Counted from the stretch's first letter, positions 26,473 to 36,542 are shown. The stretch: DNA of 64,000 nucleotides from UBA7236 sp964638865 (GCA_964638865.1 CAZXBG010000002.1:28719-92718); one strand, 5' to 3'. Numbers and translations: made by a program. Notes: generated from the sequence alone by a model not told the origin.

Positions 26473-27711
26473 TCAATAAATAAGCGTCACATATCCTTTT
26501 TTACTTTCCTGTTTTTCTGTAATATTTGTAGAGTATTCGAGAATGTATAAATATACACCTATCTCTGCCGCAAGACCATTAATTTTCCCATCCCAACCTG
26601 CAGAAGCATCATTACTTTCAAAAACTTTTATTCCCCATCTGTGGTAAATATCGAATCGCTTCACGGTAATATTTTCTTCTGTGATTCTAAACCTATCGTT
26701 TATACCGTCTTCATTTGGTGAAAATGCATTTGGAATCATAAATATTTCCGGACAATCTTCCTTGAAATGAATATTTATTTTAAGAGTATCTGTTACACAT
26801 CCGTTTTGCACTAAAACTGTGTAAGAACCCTCTATCGATAAGGTTTTTAGTGGATTTGAGGTCCCGTCGTTCCAGGTATATTGAGGTGTAATATTCTGAG
26901 GTTCCAGTATTAATTCCGCTGCATTAATAAGAACTTTACTTCCTTTACAAATAGTAGTATCAAATACCACTGTTTGCACCTCAAGTTGTTGCAGCAATAT
27001 ATTATCAATATATAAATAGGCTGTTTTATTGCCGCCGCTCTCACTAAAGCAAGGTGAAAAATCATCACTATAACTATTTCCAATGGTAATAAATTTTTCT
27101 TCACCTGTCGCGATAAAACACGTATAAATTTTTTCCCACTGTGTTATCGAATCAAAATAATTTTCGGGATCGCTACAGATGGTGTGAATAATACCGGCAG
27201 GTTCCATAAGAATACTATTTGTAGTATAATCAGAAATAAATTCGGAGGATATGTATGCACATACGGTTTTGGGTTTACAGGAACTTAAATCAGAAACATT
27301 GGCGTAAAATGTTAGTGTGTAGGGCATTCCTGCAATAAGTGTTGATTTAAATTCTGTTTCAAGGTATTCTCTGTAAATAGAACCGCCTGTTTGGGCCACA
27401 AAAATTCCGGCATAAGCATTTCCGGATTGCGCTTCCTGAAATCCCATAAAATTGTATGGCACAGAAACCGTATTGGTTGTATCGCAAATATTAAAATAAT
27501 CGGATGTAGCTGCAGTTGGGTCAAACCAATTTTCTGCATACGTAAGTTGCGAAGTTGCAAAGGGACAATTGGAATAAATTTCAAAATCGCCGTTTTCAAT
27601 TAAATTTTGTCCGAATAAGGGTGTTATATAAGTTAATACGGAAAAACAAATATATTGCCTGGTCCATTTTTGAATAGAAAGAATAAATAATTTGGTAGAT
27701 ATGAAATGCAT
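26473..27711 (-). CDS. secreted protein with gliding-motility-type (T9SS type B) C-terminal domain
   Basis: A 412-residue protein. A long N-terminal region with a hydrophobic stretch (ICFSVLTYITPLFGQ) acts as signal. Next is a jelly-roll-like region beginning NLIENGDFEIYSNCPF, a form common in Bacteroidota surface proteins, then an Ig-like segment (PQYTWNDGTSNPLKTL), and the CHU_C type B domain: IPNAFSPNEDGINDRFRI, FDIYHRWGIKVFES, GWDGKINGL, GVYLYILEY. Type B cargo uses the same T9SS pore but attaches differently. Function unknown; adhesion is plausible. It diverges from dnaX. Confidence 0.87.
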   Translation of the reverse strand: MHFISTKLFILSIQKWTRQYICFSVLTYITPLFGQNLIENGDFEIYSNCPFATSQLTYAENWFDPTAATSDYFNICDTTNTVSVPYNFMGFQEAQSGNAYAGIFVAQTGGSIYREYLETEFKSTLIAGMPYTLTFYANVSDLSSCKPKTVCAYISSEFISDYTTNSILMEPAGIIHTICSDPENYFDSITQWEKIYTCFIATGEEKFITIGNSYSDDFSPCFSESGGNKTAYLYIDNILLQQLEVQTVVFDTTICKGSKVLINAAELILEPQNITPQYTWNDGTSNPLKTLSIEGSYTVLVQNGCVTDTLKINIHFKEDCPEIFMIPNAFSPNEDGINDRFRITEENITVKRFDIYHRWGIKVFESNDASAGWDGKINGLAAEIGVYLYILEYSTNITEKQESKKGYVTLIY

Positions 27712-27835
27712 ATCGAGGGCTTATTTGTAAACTTAGGGCAATTATTGCCGGAAATGACAAATTAAATTTTTATTCCGGTAAAAATTATGTCACAAACAGG
27801 TTTTTCAAACAAAGCAAAATCGCTATCTTTAGCCC

Positions 27836-29650
27836 GTGCAAAGTTTTGTAGTATCGGCAAGGAAATATCGGCCAGCTTCCTGGGATGATGTGATTGGGCA
27901 GGATCAGGTGGTGACAACCCTTAAAAACGCCATCAAAAACAACCATTTGGCGCAATCCTTTTTGTTTTGTGGTCCCCGCGGAGTGGGCAAAACTACCTGT
28001 GCCCGTATCATGGCAAAAACCATCAATTGCGAAAATATCACCTCGGATGGGGAGGCTTGTAATGTTTGCGGCAGTTGCACTTCCTTTAACGAAAACGCCT
28101 CTTTTAATATTCATGAAATTGATGCCGCTTCCAATAGTTCGGTGGAGGATATTCGCAGTTTGGTAGAACAAGTGAGATATGCACCGGCGTCAGGAAAGTA
28201 TAAGATCTATATTGTAGATGAGGTTCACATGCTGAGTTCAAGTGCATTTAATGCATTTCTCAAAACATTGGAGGAGCCACCATCCTATGTAAAATTTATA
28301 CTTGCAACTACGGAAAAACACAGGATCATTCCAACTATTTTAAGTCGCTGCCAAATCTTTGATTTTAACAGGATCAAGATTAAACACATGACTAAACAAC
28401 TGGAGATCATTTGCAAAAATGAAGAAGTTGATTGTGAGGAAGAAGCTATGCACCTCATTGCTCAAAAGGCCGATGGAGCCATGCGCGATGCACTTAGTAT
28501 TTTTGATCGAATTACCAGTTTCTCCGGAAAAAAGATCACTGCAAAAGATGTGATCGAAAATCTGAATATTCTCGATTATGAATATTACTTCAAAATTTCT
28601 AATGCTTTTGTTTCAGAAGATGTTGCCACCTGTTTATTATTATATAATGAAGTAGTGAATAATGGATTTGAAGGAGATACTTTCATCAATGGACTTGCCG
28701 AACATTTTAGAAACCTTTTGATGTGTAAGGATGAACAAACGATCCAATTATTAGAGATAAGTGAAAATCTTATTGAAAGATATAAGGATCAGGCTGCAAT
28801 AATATCATCCTCGTTTTTGTTGACGGGATTAGATGTATTAAATAATGCAGACGTAAATTACCGGACCAGCAAAAACAAAAGATTACATGTGGAGCTGGCC
28901 ATTTTGAAATTGTGTTATATGCATAGTGCAGTTTCCTCCTTATCGGTAGGAAACATGGAAAAAAAAACTCCGCGTCTGACTGAAATAAAACCGGAAAAGC
29001 AAAAATTTGCAAAAGAAATTGAAATAGAGAAATCAGAAATAATTGTTGAGAAAGTTGAATTAATTATAGAAACTGCTGTTGAAAAACTGACAGTTTTACA
29101 AGATAGTGTTCCTCAAATTAAAAAAGTAGTAGTAGAAAACAGCACTGTATTTACGCCAAAGATGGAGGATGGAGAAACAGTGATCATTCCCAAAAAGACC
29201 GATCTTCGTCAAGTAATTAAAAAAGAAGATGATCAACGTTTGGCGGAATCGCAAAAGGTAATAGTTCAAGAGGCAGTGCAAACCATTTCACCTGAAATGT
29301 TTTTTGTGGTTTGGAAACAATATGCCGATAAAATCAGAAAGGAACACCATCGCGTAGCCATTATAATGGATCATGCAGAGGTTACTATCAACGAGAGTAA
29401 CACGATTTTAATTCGGCTCGACTCTTCCGTTGAAGTAAGTATCATGAAGGAAATGATAAGCGAAATGAGGATCTTTATTAAAGAGGCACTTGAAAACAAC
29501 CAGTTTGAAATTGCTTTTGAAGTAGGGGCCGCTAAAAATGAGAGAATAAAAAGACCATATACAACACAGGAAAAATATAAAAAAATGGAGGAATTAAATC
29601 CGCTCATTAAAGATTTAAAAGATACTTTGGGTTTTGAACTTGATTATTAA
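27836..29650 (+). CDS. dnaX: DNA polymerase III gamma/tau subunit
   Basis: Clamp-loader ATPase, 604 residues. It begins (GTG) with FVVSARKYRPASWDDVIGQDQVV, then Walker A in FCGPRGVGKTTCARI (~residue 45-52), the zinc-binding Cys set (CENITSDGEACNVCGSC), Walker B in YIVDEVHMLSSSAFNAFLK, and sensor/SRC motifs (TEKHRIIPTILSRCQIFDF). The C-terminal ~250 residues are a charged linker rich in Glu/Lys and a tau-like domain (ISPEMFFVVWKQYADKIRKE). A TATCTTTA element lies 4 nt upstream of the GTG, so the leader is nearly absent. dnaE is 13 kb away on the same strand. Confidence 0.95.
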   Translation: MQSFVVSARKYRPASWDDVIGQDQVVTTLKNAIKNNHLAQSFLFCGPRGVGKTTCARIMAKTINCENITSDGEACNVCGSCTSFNENASFNIHEIDAASNSSVEDIRSLVEQVRYAPASGKYKIYIVDEVHMLSSSAFNAFLKTLEEPPSYVKFILATTEKHRIIPTILSRCQIFDFNRIKIKHMTKQLEIICKNEEVDCEEEAMHLIAQKADGAMRDALSIFDRITSFSGKKITAKDVIENLNILDYEYYFKISNAFVSEDVATCLLLYNEVVNNGFEGDTFINGLAEHFRNLLMCKDEQTIQLLEISENLIERYKDQAAIISSSFLLTGLDVLNNADVNYRTSKNKRLHVELAILKLCYMHSAVSSLSVGNMEKKTPRLTEIKPEKQKFAKEIEIEKSEIIVEKVELIIETAVEKLTVLQDSVPQIKKVVVENSTVFTPKMEDGETVIIPKKTDLRQVIKKEDDQRLAESQKVIVQEAVQTISPEMFFVVWKQYADKIRKEHHRVAIIMDHAEVTINESNTILIRLDSSVEVSIMKEMISEMRIFIKEALENNQFEIAFEVGAAKNERIKRPYTTQEKYKKMEELNPLIKDLKDTLGFELDY

Positions 29651-29683
29651 TAACTTCAATTTAAATTTAAAATACGAAATAAA

Positions 29684-32600
29684 ATGAAAAAACGATTGGC
29701 ACAATTTCAATTATTAATTGCTTTTCTTTTTGCCGGACAGTTTGTAATCGCACAATCAGGGTCAAGCACCGGCTCTTCGAGTTCCTCCGGTTCATCAGGA
29801 ACTTCTTCAAATCCTAACAGTCAACAATCGGCATCAGCAAGTGGTGTGAGCGGCCCGGTAAGAGTGGAATTGGGCGTGAAAGATCCTGTTACCATTTTCA
29901 AAGAATCGAATGGTTCGCCAAACGTAAATGCAACCTTTAAAGCAGAAAAATATCCATTTATTTCAGTTCCGGATGATCCCTCCAAAACGAGAATATATAC
30001 ATTGAAAAATGGTCTCACTGTTTATTTATCTCAGAATAAAGCAGAACCACGAATTCAAACATATATCGCAGTTCGGGCAGGGTCAAAAAACGATCCTAAA
30101 GAAACTACCGGTTTAGCACATTATCTTGAGCATATGATGTTCAAAGGAACAGGCAATATTGGAACTACAAATTGGAGCCGTGAAAGACTTGTGATAGATA
30201 ATATTTCTCAATTATATGAAAAACACCGTTTAGAAAAAGATCCGGAAAAGAAAAAGGAGATCTACAAACAAATTGACAACGCAAGTCAGGAAGCGGCAAA
30301 ATTTGCAGTGCCAAACGAATATGATAAAATGATAAGTTCTCTTGGTGCAAAAGGCACTAATGCATATACCAGTAAAGAACAAACTGTATATGTAAATGAT
30401 ATTCCAAGCAACGAAATCGAAAAATGGCTTGTTGTGGAAAGTGAAAGATTTCGCACTTGTGTATTGCGTTTATTTCATACGGAACTAGAAACCGTGTATG
30501 AAGAATATAATATGGGTCAGGACAGAGATGGAAGTAAAATGTTTGAAGCGTATTATAAGGCATTATTTCCAACGCATCCTTATGGAACACAAACAACTAT
30601 TGGTGAAGGTGAACATTTGAAAAATCCTTCTATGGTAAATATCATGGGATATTTTTACACTTTTTATGTTCCGAATAATATGGCAATTTGTTTGAGTGGA
30701 GATATTGATTATGATAAAACAATTGCCATGATCGACAAATATTTCGGAGTATATGTAAAAAGACCAATTGGTGATCAGAAATTTCCTGTAGAACAACCAA
30801 TATCTGAAGTGCAACGACGCGATGTTTATGGATTGGAAGCGGAAACCATGATGATGGGTTACCGTATGCCTGGGGCCAACACTAAGGATAATACCATAGC
30901 TAAACTTGTGGCAGGAATTCTTTATAATCAACAAGCAGGTTTGATAGATCTGGATCTTAATCAACAACAAAAAGTTTTAGATGCAGGTGCCTATTACAGC
31001 GAATGGAAAGAGTATGGAGTATTGACATTATCAGCTGATCCGCGGGAAGGGCAATCACTTGAAGAATGTGAACAGTTATTACTGGCCGAATTAAATAAAC
31101 TTAAAAAAGGAGAATTTGATGAATGGCTAATTAAAGCCGTAGTAAATGATTTTAAACTTTCGCGTACAAAATCATTTGAATCGAATGCAGGCAGAGCAAA
31201 TGCTTTTGTAAATGTATTTATTAAAAATATCGAATGGGGAACTTATCTCAAGGAATACAATGTGATGGAAAAAGTAACCAAACAGGAAATTATCGATTTT
31301 GCAAATAAATATTTTACTGCAAATGGATATGTTGTTATAAATAAACGTCAGGGTGAAGATAAAAATGTTAAAAAAGTAGATAAACCAGTTATTACGCCTG
31401 TTGAAGCAAACAGAGATGCACAAAGCGAATTTGTAAAGGGATTTTCCGAATTGCCTTCCACACGCATACAACCTGATTTTATTGATTATGAAAAACGTAT
31501 AGCAACGCAGGATCTGGGAAATGGTATTCCTTTTTCCTATATCAGAAACGAAGAAAATGAATTATTCGAATTGTATTATATCCTCGATATGGGTACCGAT
31601 AATGATGACATGATAGGATATGCTATTAATTATTTGCCCTATTTAGGAACAGATAAATACACTGCAGCACAATTGCAGCAGGAATTTTTTAAGTTGGGAT
31701 TAACCTTTAATGTTTTCAGCAGCCGCGATCGAGTGTATGTTTCTTTAACAGGTTTGGAAACAAGTTTGGAAAAAGGACTTGAATTGTTCGAACATTTATT
31801 AAATTCCGTTAAACCGGATGCTAAAGCATATAAAGAATTGGTTGAAGGAATTTCAAAAGAACGCGTTGATGCTAAAACAAATAAAAATGCAATATTTAAT
31901 TCTGCTTTGTTTGGATATGCGAAATGGGGTTCCGTTTCACCGGTTACAGATATTGTTGCTGAAAACAAATTGAAAAATACCTTACCTCAAGCTCTTGTAG
32001 ATAAAATTAAATCGCTGGAAACATATAAACACCGCATATTCTTTTATGGTCGCCAAAATCCGGATGATGTTAAAAATTTAATTGTTAAATATCATAAAAC
32101 ACCGGCTGCATTGCAGGATTATCCTCAGACGAAACGTTATCCCGAACTCGAAACAAAAACAAATAAAGTATTATTTGTTGATTATGATATGGTGCAGGCG
32201 CAGATCATGTTCATTGCAAAGGATCAGAATTTTTCTACTCCGCTATTACCTGAAGCCAGGTTATTCAATGAATATTTTGGAAGCGGTTTATCCAGTATTG
32301 TTTTCCAGGAAATTCGCGAAACTAAAGCCTTGGCGTATTCTGCTTACGCAAATTTTACAACACCCAGCAATAAAGATGAAGCACATTATGTTCGCGCATT
32401 TGTAGGAACTCAGGCTGATAAAATGCAACAAGCTATAGTGGCCATGATGGAAATAATGAATAATATGCCTCAGGCGGAAGAACAATTTAATGCCAGCCTT
32501 GATGCAGTTTCAAAACAAATTGAAAGTGAACGCATTATCCGCTCCGCAATATTCTGGAATTATGAAAATGTTAAGAGAAAAGGTTTAAATCATGATTATC

Positions 32601-32788
32601 GCCGCGACATTTATTTGCAGGCAAGAAGTTTGACTCTGGCTGATATGCAGGAATTTTTTGACGATCATATCGCAGACAGAACATTCACAATAATTGTAAT
32701 GGGTGATAAGGAAAAACTTGATATGACATACTTGCAAGGTTTGGGTGAATTTACCGAACTAAGCCTGGAGGAGATATTTGGATACTAA
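29684..32788 (+). CDS. M16 family zinc metallopeptidase (pitrilysin/insulinase-like), exported
   Basis: A 1034-residue periplasmic or secreted protease with signal peptide (ending FVIAQ) and a ~35-residue Ser/Gly-rich linker. The N-terminal M16 domain has the inverted zinc motif HYLEH in TTGLAHYLEHMMFKGT (HxxEH) and the distal Glu in LETVYEEYNMGQD. A second, inactive M16 half follows (about residues 600-1030), containing GSGLSSIVFQEIRETKALAY, which is the usual R/Y-bearing segment. It probably degrades peptides outside the cytoplasm. It is 33 bp after dnaX; a terminator follows at 32818. Confidence 0.93.
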   Translation: MKKRLAQFQLLIAFLFAGQFVIAQSGSSTGSSSSSGSSGTSSNPNSQQSASASGVSGPVRVELGVKDPVTIFKESNGSPNVNATFKAEKYPFISVPDDPSKTRIYTLKNGLTVYLSQNKAEPRIQTYIAVRAGSKNDPKETTGLAHYLEHMMFKGTGNIGTTNWSRERLVIDNISQLYEKHRLEKDPEKKKEIYKQIDNASQEAAKFAVPNEYDKMISSLGAKGTNAYTSKEQTVYVNDIPSNEIEKWLVVESERFRTCVLRLFHTELETVYEEYNMGQDRDGSKMFEAYYKALFPTHPYGTQTTIGEGEHLKNPSMVNIMGYFYTFYVPNNMAICLSGDIDYDKTIAMIDKYFGVYVKRPIGDQKFPVEQPISEVQRRDVYGLEAETMMMGYRMPGANTKDNTIAKLVAGILYNQQAGLIDLDLNQQQKVLDAGAYYSEWKEYGVLTLSADPREGQSLEECEQLLLAELNKLKKGEFDEWLIKAVVNDFKLSRTKSFESNAGRANAFVNVFIKNIEWGTYLKEYNVMEKVTKQEIIDFANKYFTANGYVVINKRQGEDKNVKKVDKPVITPVEANRDAQSEFVKGFSELPSTRIQPDFIDYEKRIATQDLGNGIPFSYIRNEENELFELYYILDMGTDNDDMIGYAINYLPYLGTDKYTAAQLQQEFFKLGLTFNVFSSRDRVYVSLTGLETSLEKGLELFEHLLNSVKPDAKAYKELVEGISKERVDAKTNKNAIFNSALFGYAKWGSVSPVTDIVAENKLKNTLPQALVDKIKSLETYKHRIFFYGRQNPDDVKNLIVKYHKTPAALQDYPQTKRYPELETKTNKVLFVDYDMVQAQIMFIAKDQNFSTPLLPEARLFNEYFGSGLSSIVFQEIRETKALAYSAYANFTTPSNKDEAHYVRAFVGTQADKMQQAIVAMMEIMNNMPQAEEQFNASLDAVSKQIESERIIRSAIFWNYENVKRKGLNHDYRRDIYLQARSLTLADMQEFFDDHIADRTFTIIVMGDKEKLDMTYLQGLGEFTELSLEEIFGY

Positions 32789-32817
32789 AAATAGAAAAAC
32801 CAAGTACAGCATTTAAT

Positions 32818-32852
32818 AAGGGGTTATACGTAAATGTATAATCCCTTTTTTT
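32818..32852 (+). terminator. rho-independent terminator after the M16 peptidase gene
   Basis: 12-bp stem AAGGGGTTATAC / GTATAATCCCTT with one G-T wobble and a 6-nt loop, followed by a T tract. Confidence 0.88.
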
Positions 32853-32993
32853 GTTCAGGTTTTTTTATAGGTTCCTCCAGAATTGAAATGTGTGAATTAT
32901 GTAACTTTTACTTATAATTATGTAACAAAAATACTGCATTGCATTGCACCTTTGTTTCACTTAATAATTTACATTAAATAAATAATCATAAGT

Positions 32994-33779
32994 ATGAATA
33001 ATAGAAATTTATTTACAACCATAACAATGATGTTGGTTGTATTGATTGCAGGTTGTGCTAAAACAGAACTCTCAGATATGGCAAACCTAAACTCGCCTGA
33101 ACCTCAATTTGATATAGCAGTTGCAGGTCCGGCACCCGTAAATTTAGGAAGTGCAGGAAAATTTGTTATTCTCACAAAATCGGGAATTACGAATGTTTTT
33201 CCTTCCGCTGTTACCGGTAATATTGGTTCAAGTCCAATAACCGGTGCTGCAATACTTTTGAGTTGTGTTGAAGTTACAGGTTCAATTTTATCGGTAGATG
33301 CTGCCGGTCCACTGCCTTGTAGAATAACAAATCCGAGCAAATTAACGCTTGCGGTAGGCGCAATGCAAACTGCTTATACAGATGCAGCAGGTCGCCCTTC
33401 TCCCGATTTTTTGAATTTAGGTGCAGGAACTATTGGGGGACTCACATTTGCCCCGGGTTTATATAAATGGACAAGTGCAGTTAATATGCCTACCGATATT
33501 GCTATTTCAGGAGGCCCATCCGATGTTTGGATATTTCAAATATCCGGCACCTTAACTGTTTCGTCTGGTGTGAATGTAACTTTAGTTGGTGGTGCCCAAG
33601 CCAAAAATATTTTTTGGCAAACAACCGGTGCGGTTACATTAGGAACAACCAGTCACTTTGAAGGTAATATTTTATGCAAAAAAGCGATCAATTTACAAAC
33701 CGGAGCAAGTATAAATGGAAGATTATTAGCGCAAACTGCTGTAACGCTGCAAATGAATTCGGTTACCTATCCTTATTAA
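32994..33779 (+). CDS. ice-binding-like (DUF3494) lipoprotein
   Basis: A 261-residue protein with a lipoprotein signal: hydrophobic stretch MMLVVLIAGC with Cys in the lipobox (Cys21). The rest is a DUF3494 discontinuous beta-solenoid: GKFVILTKSGITNVFPSAV, TGNIGSSPITGAA, the conserved GLTFAPGLYKW, DVWIFQISGTLTV, GGAQAKNIFWQTTGAVTLG, TSHFEGNILCKKAI and the final NGRLLAQTAVTLQ. DUF3494 proteins bind ice and are common in sea-ice and polar microbes. This copy should be lipid-anchored, so it could hold cells to ice or inhibit recrystallisation; not all members have been shown to bind ice. Own terminator at 33801. Confidence 0.93.
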   Translation: MNNRNLFTTITMMLVVLIAGCAKTELSDMANLNSPEPQFDIAVAGPAPVNLGSAGKFVILTKSGITNVFPSAVTGNIGSSPITGAAILLSCVEVTGSILSVDAAGPLPCRITNPSKLTLAVGAMQTAYTDAAGRPSPDFLNLGAGTIGGLTFAPGLYKWTSAVNMPTDIAISGGPSDVWIFQISGTLTVSSGVNVTLVGGAQAKNIFWQTTGAVTLGTTSHFEGNILCKKAINLQTGASINGRLLAQTAVTLQMNSVTYPY

Positions 33780-33800
33780 ATTAACTCTATTAATAATGAG

Positions 33801-33836
33801 AAAGAGGTTGTCTGTAAAAGGCAACCTCTTTTTTTT
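33801..33836 (+). terminator. rho-independent terminator after the DUF3494 gene
   Basis: Perfect 10-bp stem AAAGAGGTTG / CAACCTCTTT, 11-nt loop, then a run of T. Confidence 0.9.
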
Positions 33837-33951
33837 AATAAATAAGTTTTCTTCTTCGGATGGTCAAATAAATAACTTACTATTTTATACAAACAACCAA
33901 GGTTCGCCAAATTCCAGTTAATTTAACCCAGAACTTTGAACCAGTGGAAGT

Positions 33952-34063
33952 TGGCAGTGGCAGTTAGCAGTGGCAGTAGGCAGTGGCAGTAGGCAGTGGG
34001 CAGTGGCAGTTAGCAGTGGGCAGTGGCAGTTAGCAGTGGCAGTAGGCAGTGGCAGTAGGCAGA
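33952..34063. repeat. GGCAGT/TAGCAGT/AGGCAGT word-repeat tract
   Basis: About 110 bp made almost only of short words GGCAGT, TTAGCAGT, AGGCAGT and GGGCAGT in irregular order, between the convergent DUF3494 and BASS-transporter genes. A small copy of the same words occurs at 48248-48290. The spacer 33837-34086 has no gene. Confidence 0.9.
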
Positions 34064-34086
34064 TTTGTCAACCCGGAACCCAGAAC

Positions 34087-35001
34087 TCAAACCTCAGAAC
34101 TCTTTTTTGCCATTTTTGACCAGGTAATTGCAACTGCGAAACCTGTAACTAGATCCCAAATTCCCCACCAACCGGCTACTACCGCAACACCGCCGAGCAT
34201 AGGGAAAAAATTTGCCCAGATTATTAATCCTAAAGTAGCATTGTGAATTCCGGTTTCTATGGTAATGCATTTTTTATCTTTAAAGTCGAGACCAAATGCT
34301 GCGGCAATTCCATAACCTCCTGCCATTGCCAAGCCATTGTGCAATAACACCAAAATAAAAATAGTGCCGATAATCTGAACAAAAACATCGTAATTACTAA
34401 TAAAAAGAAAGATTACAAATCCTAAAAATAAAAAGATGGAAATTTTTTGGATGGGTTTAATAATTTTTGCAGTGAAACCCGGAAATTTATAATTCGTGAA
34501 CATTCCAATCGCTAGAGGTATACCTAAGATAGTGAGAATTTCAATTATTAATTTAACAGTATTAATATTAATGGATTCCATCAGGTTGTGAGTAGGCTCA
34601 TAAATGTTTGCACAAATTGCAAAGGTTAATGGCGTCATTAAAGGAGCGAGAATTGTTTGAGTTGCCGTAAGAGTCACCGATAATGCAACATTTCCCTTTG
34701 CGAGATGCGAAAGAAAATTACTCATATTTCCTCCCGGGCAGGAACCTAATAAAAACATACCAAGTGCAATACTTGGACAGGGCTTAAAAATAATAACCAA
34801 AGCAAATGTTAATAGAGGGAGAAATAAATATTGACTTATCAAACCTGCAAATGCTTTGCGTGGTGATTCTGCAATTCGTTTAAAGTCGGCGACCTTTAAA
34901 CTCAGGGCAATTCCGAACATTAAAAAAGCCAATAAAAGATTGAGCAAAAACAATTTATCGCTCGCGAAATTCAGTTGTATGCCATCTATTTCTTCACACA
35001 T
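34087..35001 (-). CDS. bile acid:sodium symporter (BASS) family transporter
   Basis: A 304-residue inner-membrane protein with about nine to ten hydrophobic helices. The two family motifs are MFLLGSCPGGNMSNFLSHL, in the first discontinuous helix, and ITIETGIHNATLGLI, in the second; both form sodium and substrate sites in BASS structures. Substrate could be an organic anion such as a keto acid or bile-acid-like sterol and cannot be deduced here. The C-terminal coding end (SSEV) runs close to the word-repeat tract. It lies 53 bp after the acyltransferase gene and may share its transcript. Confidence 0.9.
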   Translation of the reverse strand: MCEEIDGIQLNFASDKLFLLNLLLAFLMFGIALSLKVADFKRIAESPRKAFAGLISQYLFLPLLTFALVIIFKPCPSIALGMFLLGSCPGGNMSNFLSHLAKGNVALSVTLTATQTILAPLMTPLTFAICANIYEPTHNLMESININTVKLIIEILTILGIPLAIGMFTNYKFPGFTAKIIKPIQKISIFLFLGFVIFLFISNYDVFVQIIGTIFILVLLHNGLAMAGGYGIAAAFGLDFKDKKCITIETGIHNATLGLIIWANFFPMLGGVAVVAGWWGIWDLVTGFAVAITWSKMAKKSSEV

Positions 35002-35054
35002 ATTGGGTAGTTTTGAATTGGTAAAAATAGGACAAAAACTTTTTGTCGTCCATT

Positions 35055-36410
35055 TTATTCTGAATTGCGAAAAGTATTAAATTCACTTCTTGCCTTGTCG
35101 AATTCCTTAATTATATTTTCCCTTTCAGATATAAGGTTGGATATAAATACGGATTTTTTACTAAAAATATAGATTAGCGACCAGCGTGCTTTTATTTTTT
35201 CAATTGCGTAATAATAACTATATGCAAATAAACCGGAAACCGGCAGGCTTAATGTATATAAAACTGTTAGCCAAGTATCTCCGAAAAAAAACCATAATAG
35301 AATAATTTGTGTTGTATAAAAAATTAAAAAAGTAAAGAGTCCGGCTGACATTGCAATTGCACCAATAAATTCGCGTCGTGATGCCATTTTATTTGCAATA
35401 ATGTCGGGTATTTTAAAGGGAAGAAAATTATTTATCCATCCATAGAGGAATATGGGAAATCCGGCTAATATCAGAATAAGGGATTTAATGTGATATAAAC
35501 CTGATCTTCGGTTTTGTCCCTGACTTATATCAGCATCCTGCAAGCCAATGGCATTTAAATTCCGGTGATATTGTTTGATGCGCAGTGCCATTTTTTCTGC
35601 ACGTTCCGGTTCTTTTTCCATAAAATATGCAACTGCTGAAATTATTTTTTTGGTGAGCAGGAATGAAGAATTTTGATCGTGAGCAGCAATTCCCAATTCT
35701 TTGGAAAGTTTATTTTTATATAAATATTCAATATCGCCGGAAAGCGCATCAATTTTTTCATCACTGATAGCAATGATATGTTTTTCTAATTGAATACGGA
35801 TCAATTCGGTGATTTGCTGTACTGTTTTTACCGGATCAGTTTTATAGGCATCCTTAAAATCGACCAGTGAAATTGGCTCAGCGATATTAATAAAAAGATC
35901 GCGATTGAATTTATGTGGATTTGAATAATTTAAGCCAACAGTTACAATTTGTATATTGAGTGTGAAATTATTTTTTGCTTCTGCGCCCAAGGCAATTCGT
36001 GCTGCCCCGGTTTTAATTTCCCTCAATTTTCTTTCTGTTTTGGTAATGCCTTCCGGAAAAATCAAGATAGCACAACCCTCTTCCAGATATTGATAACAGG
36101 CTCTGAAAGTATCTTCATTTTTACGCATTTCCGAAGGATCATCAGCTTGCCGATATATAGGAATTGTATTAAACTTTGGCAATATCCATTTGGCGAATTT
36201 AGATTTGAACAGGATACCTTTTCCGAGAAAATATAATTTACGGTCAAACATAGTTGCAATAACTATAGGATCCATAAACGCGCTCGGATGATTTGCAACA
36301 ATAATGAGCGGCCCCGACACAGGGATTAATTCTTTATTTCGAATAGTAATATTGCTGAAGAAGACTCTTCCAGTGATCTTAAATAAGAATTTTAGTATTG
36401 AATAGAACAT
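35055..36410 (-). CDS. membrane glycerol-phosphate acyltransferase family protein (PlsC-like)
   Basis: A 451-residue protein. The N-terminal ~230 residues are a PlsC-type acyltransferase: IIVANHPSAFMDP with the catalytic His and Asp (spacing H-x5-D, the variant seen in Bacteroidota GPAT-like proteins), FNTIPIYRQADD, and CAILIFPEGITKTERKLREIKTGAARIA. After a helical middle (~residues 230-310) there are about four hydrophobic segments (LILILAGFPIFLYGWI to TLSLPVSGLFAYSYYYAI). It likely transfers an acyl chain to glycerol-3-phosphate or lysophospholipid at the inner membrane; the exact acceptor is open. Confidence 0.88.
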   Translation of the reverse strand: MFYSILKFLFKITGRVFFSNITIRNKELIPVSGPLIIVANHPSAFMDPIVIATMFDRKLYFLGKGILFKSKFAKWILPKFNTIPIYRQADDPSEMRKNEDTFRACYQYLEEGCAILIFPEGITKTERKLREIKTGAARIALGAEAKNNFTLNIQIVTVGLNYSNPHKFNRDLFINIAEPISLVDFKDAYKTDPVKTVQQITELIRIQLEKHIIAISDEKIDALSGDIEYLYKNKLSKELGIAAHDQNSSFLLTKKIISAVAYFMEKEPERAEKMALRIKQYHRNLNAIGLQDADISQGQNRRSGLYHIKSLILILAGFPIFLYGWINNFLPFKIPDIIANKMASRREFIGAIAMSAGLFTFLIFYTTQIILLWFFFGDTWLTVLYTLSLPVSGLFAYSYYYAIEKIKARWSLIYIFSKKSVFISNLISERENIIKEFDKARSEFNTFRNSE

Positions 36411-36534
36411 AATGTGAGGCTAATTTACTGGATTTCAGTAAATATCCTTAAATTTTACTACAATTTTAATCGTATTTATAGTTTAACGATTTGAATTTGG
36501 GATTGAAATATTAAAGTGATTGCTTAAATTTGTT

Positions 36535-36542
36535 TTTTAGAA
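36535..36542 (+). promoter_or_regulatory. -7 promoter element (TAAATTTG)
   Basis: Exact TAnnTTTG match 51 nt before the ATG at 36594. No well-spaced -33 box. Confidence 0.4.

Noticed and set aside
33952..34063. CRISPR array
   Set aside because: Units are 6-10 bp with no separate spacers and no cas genes.
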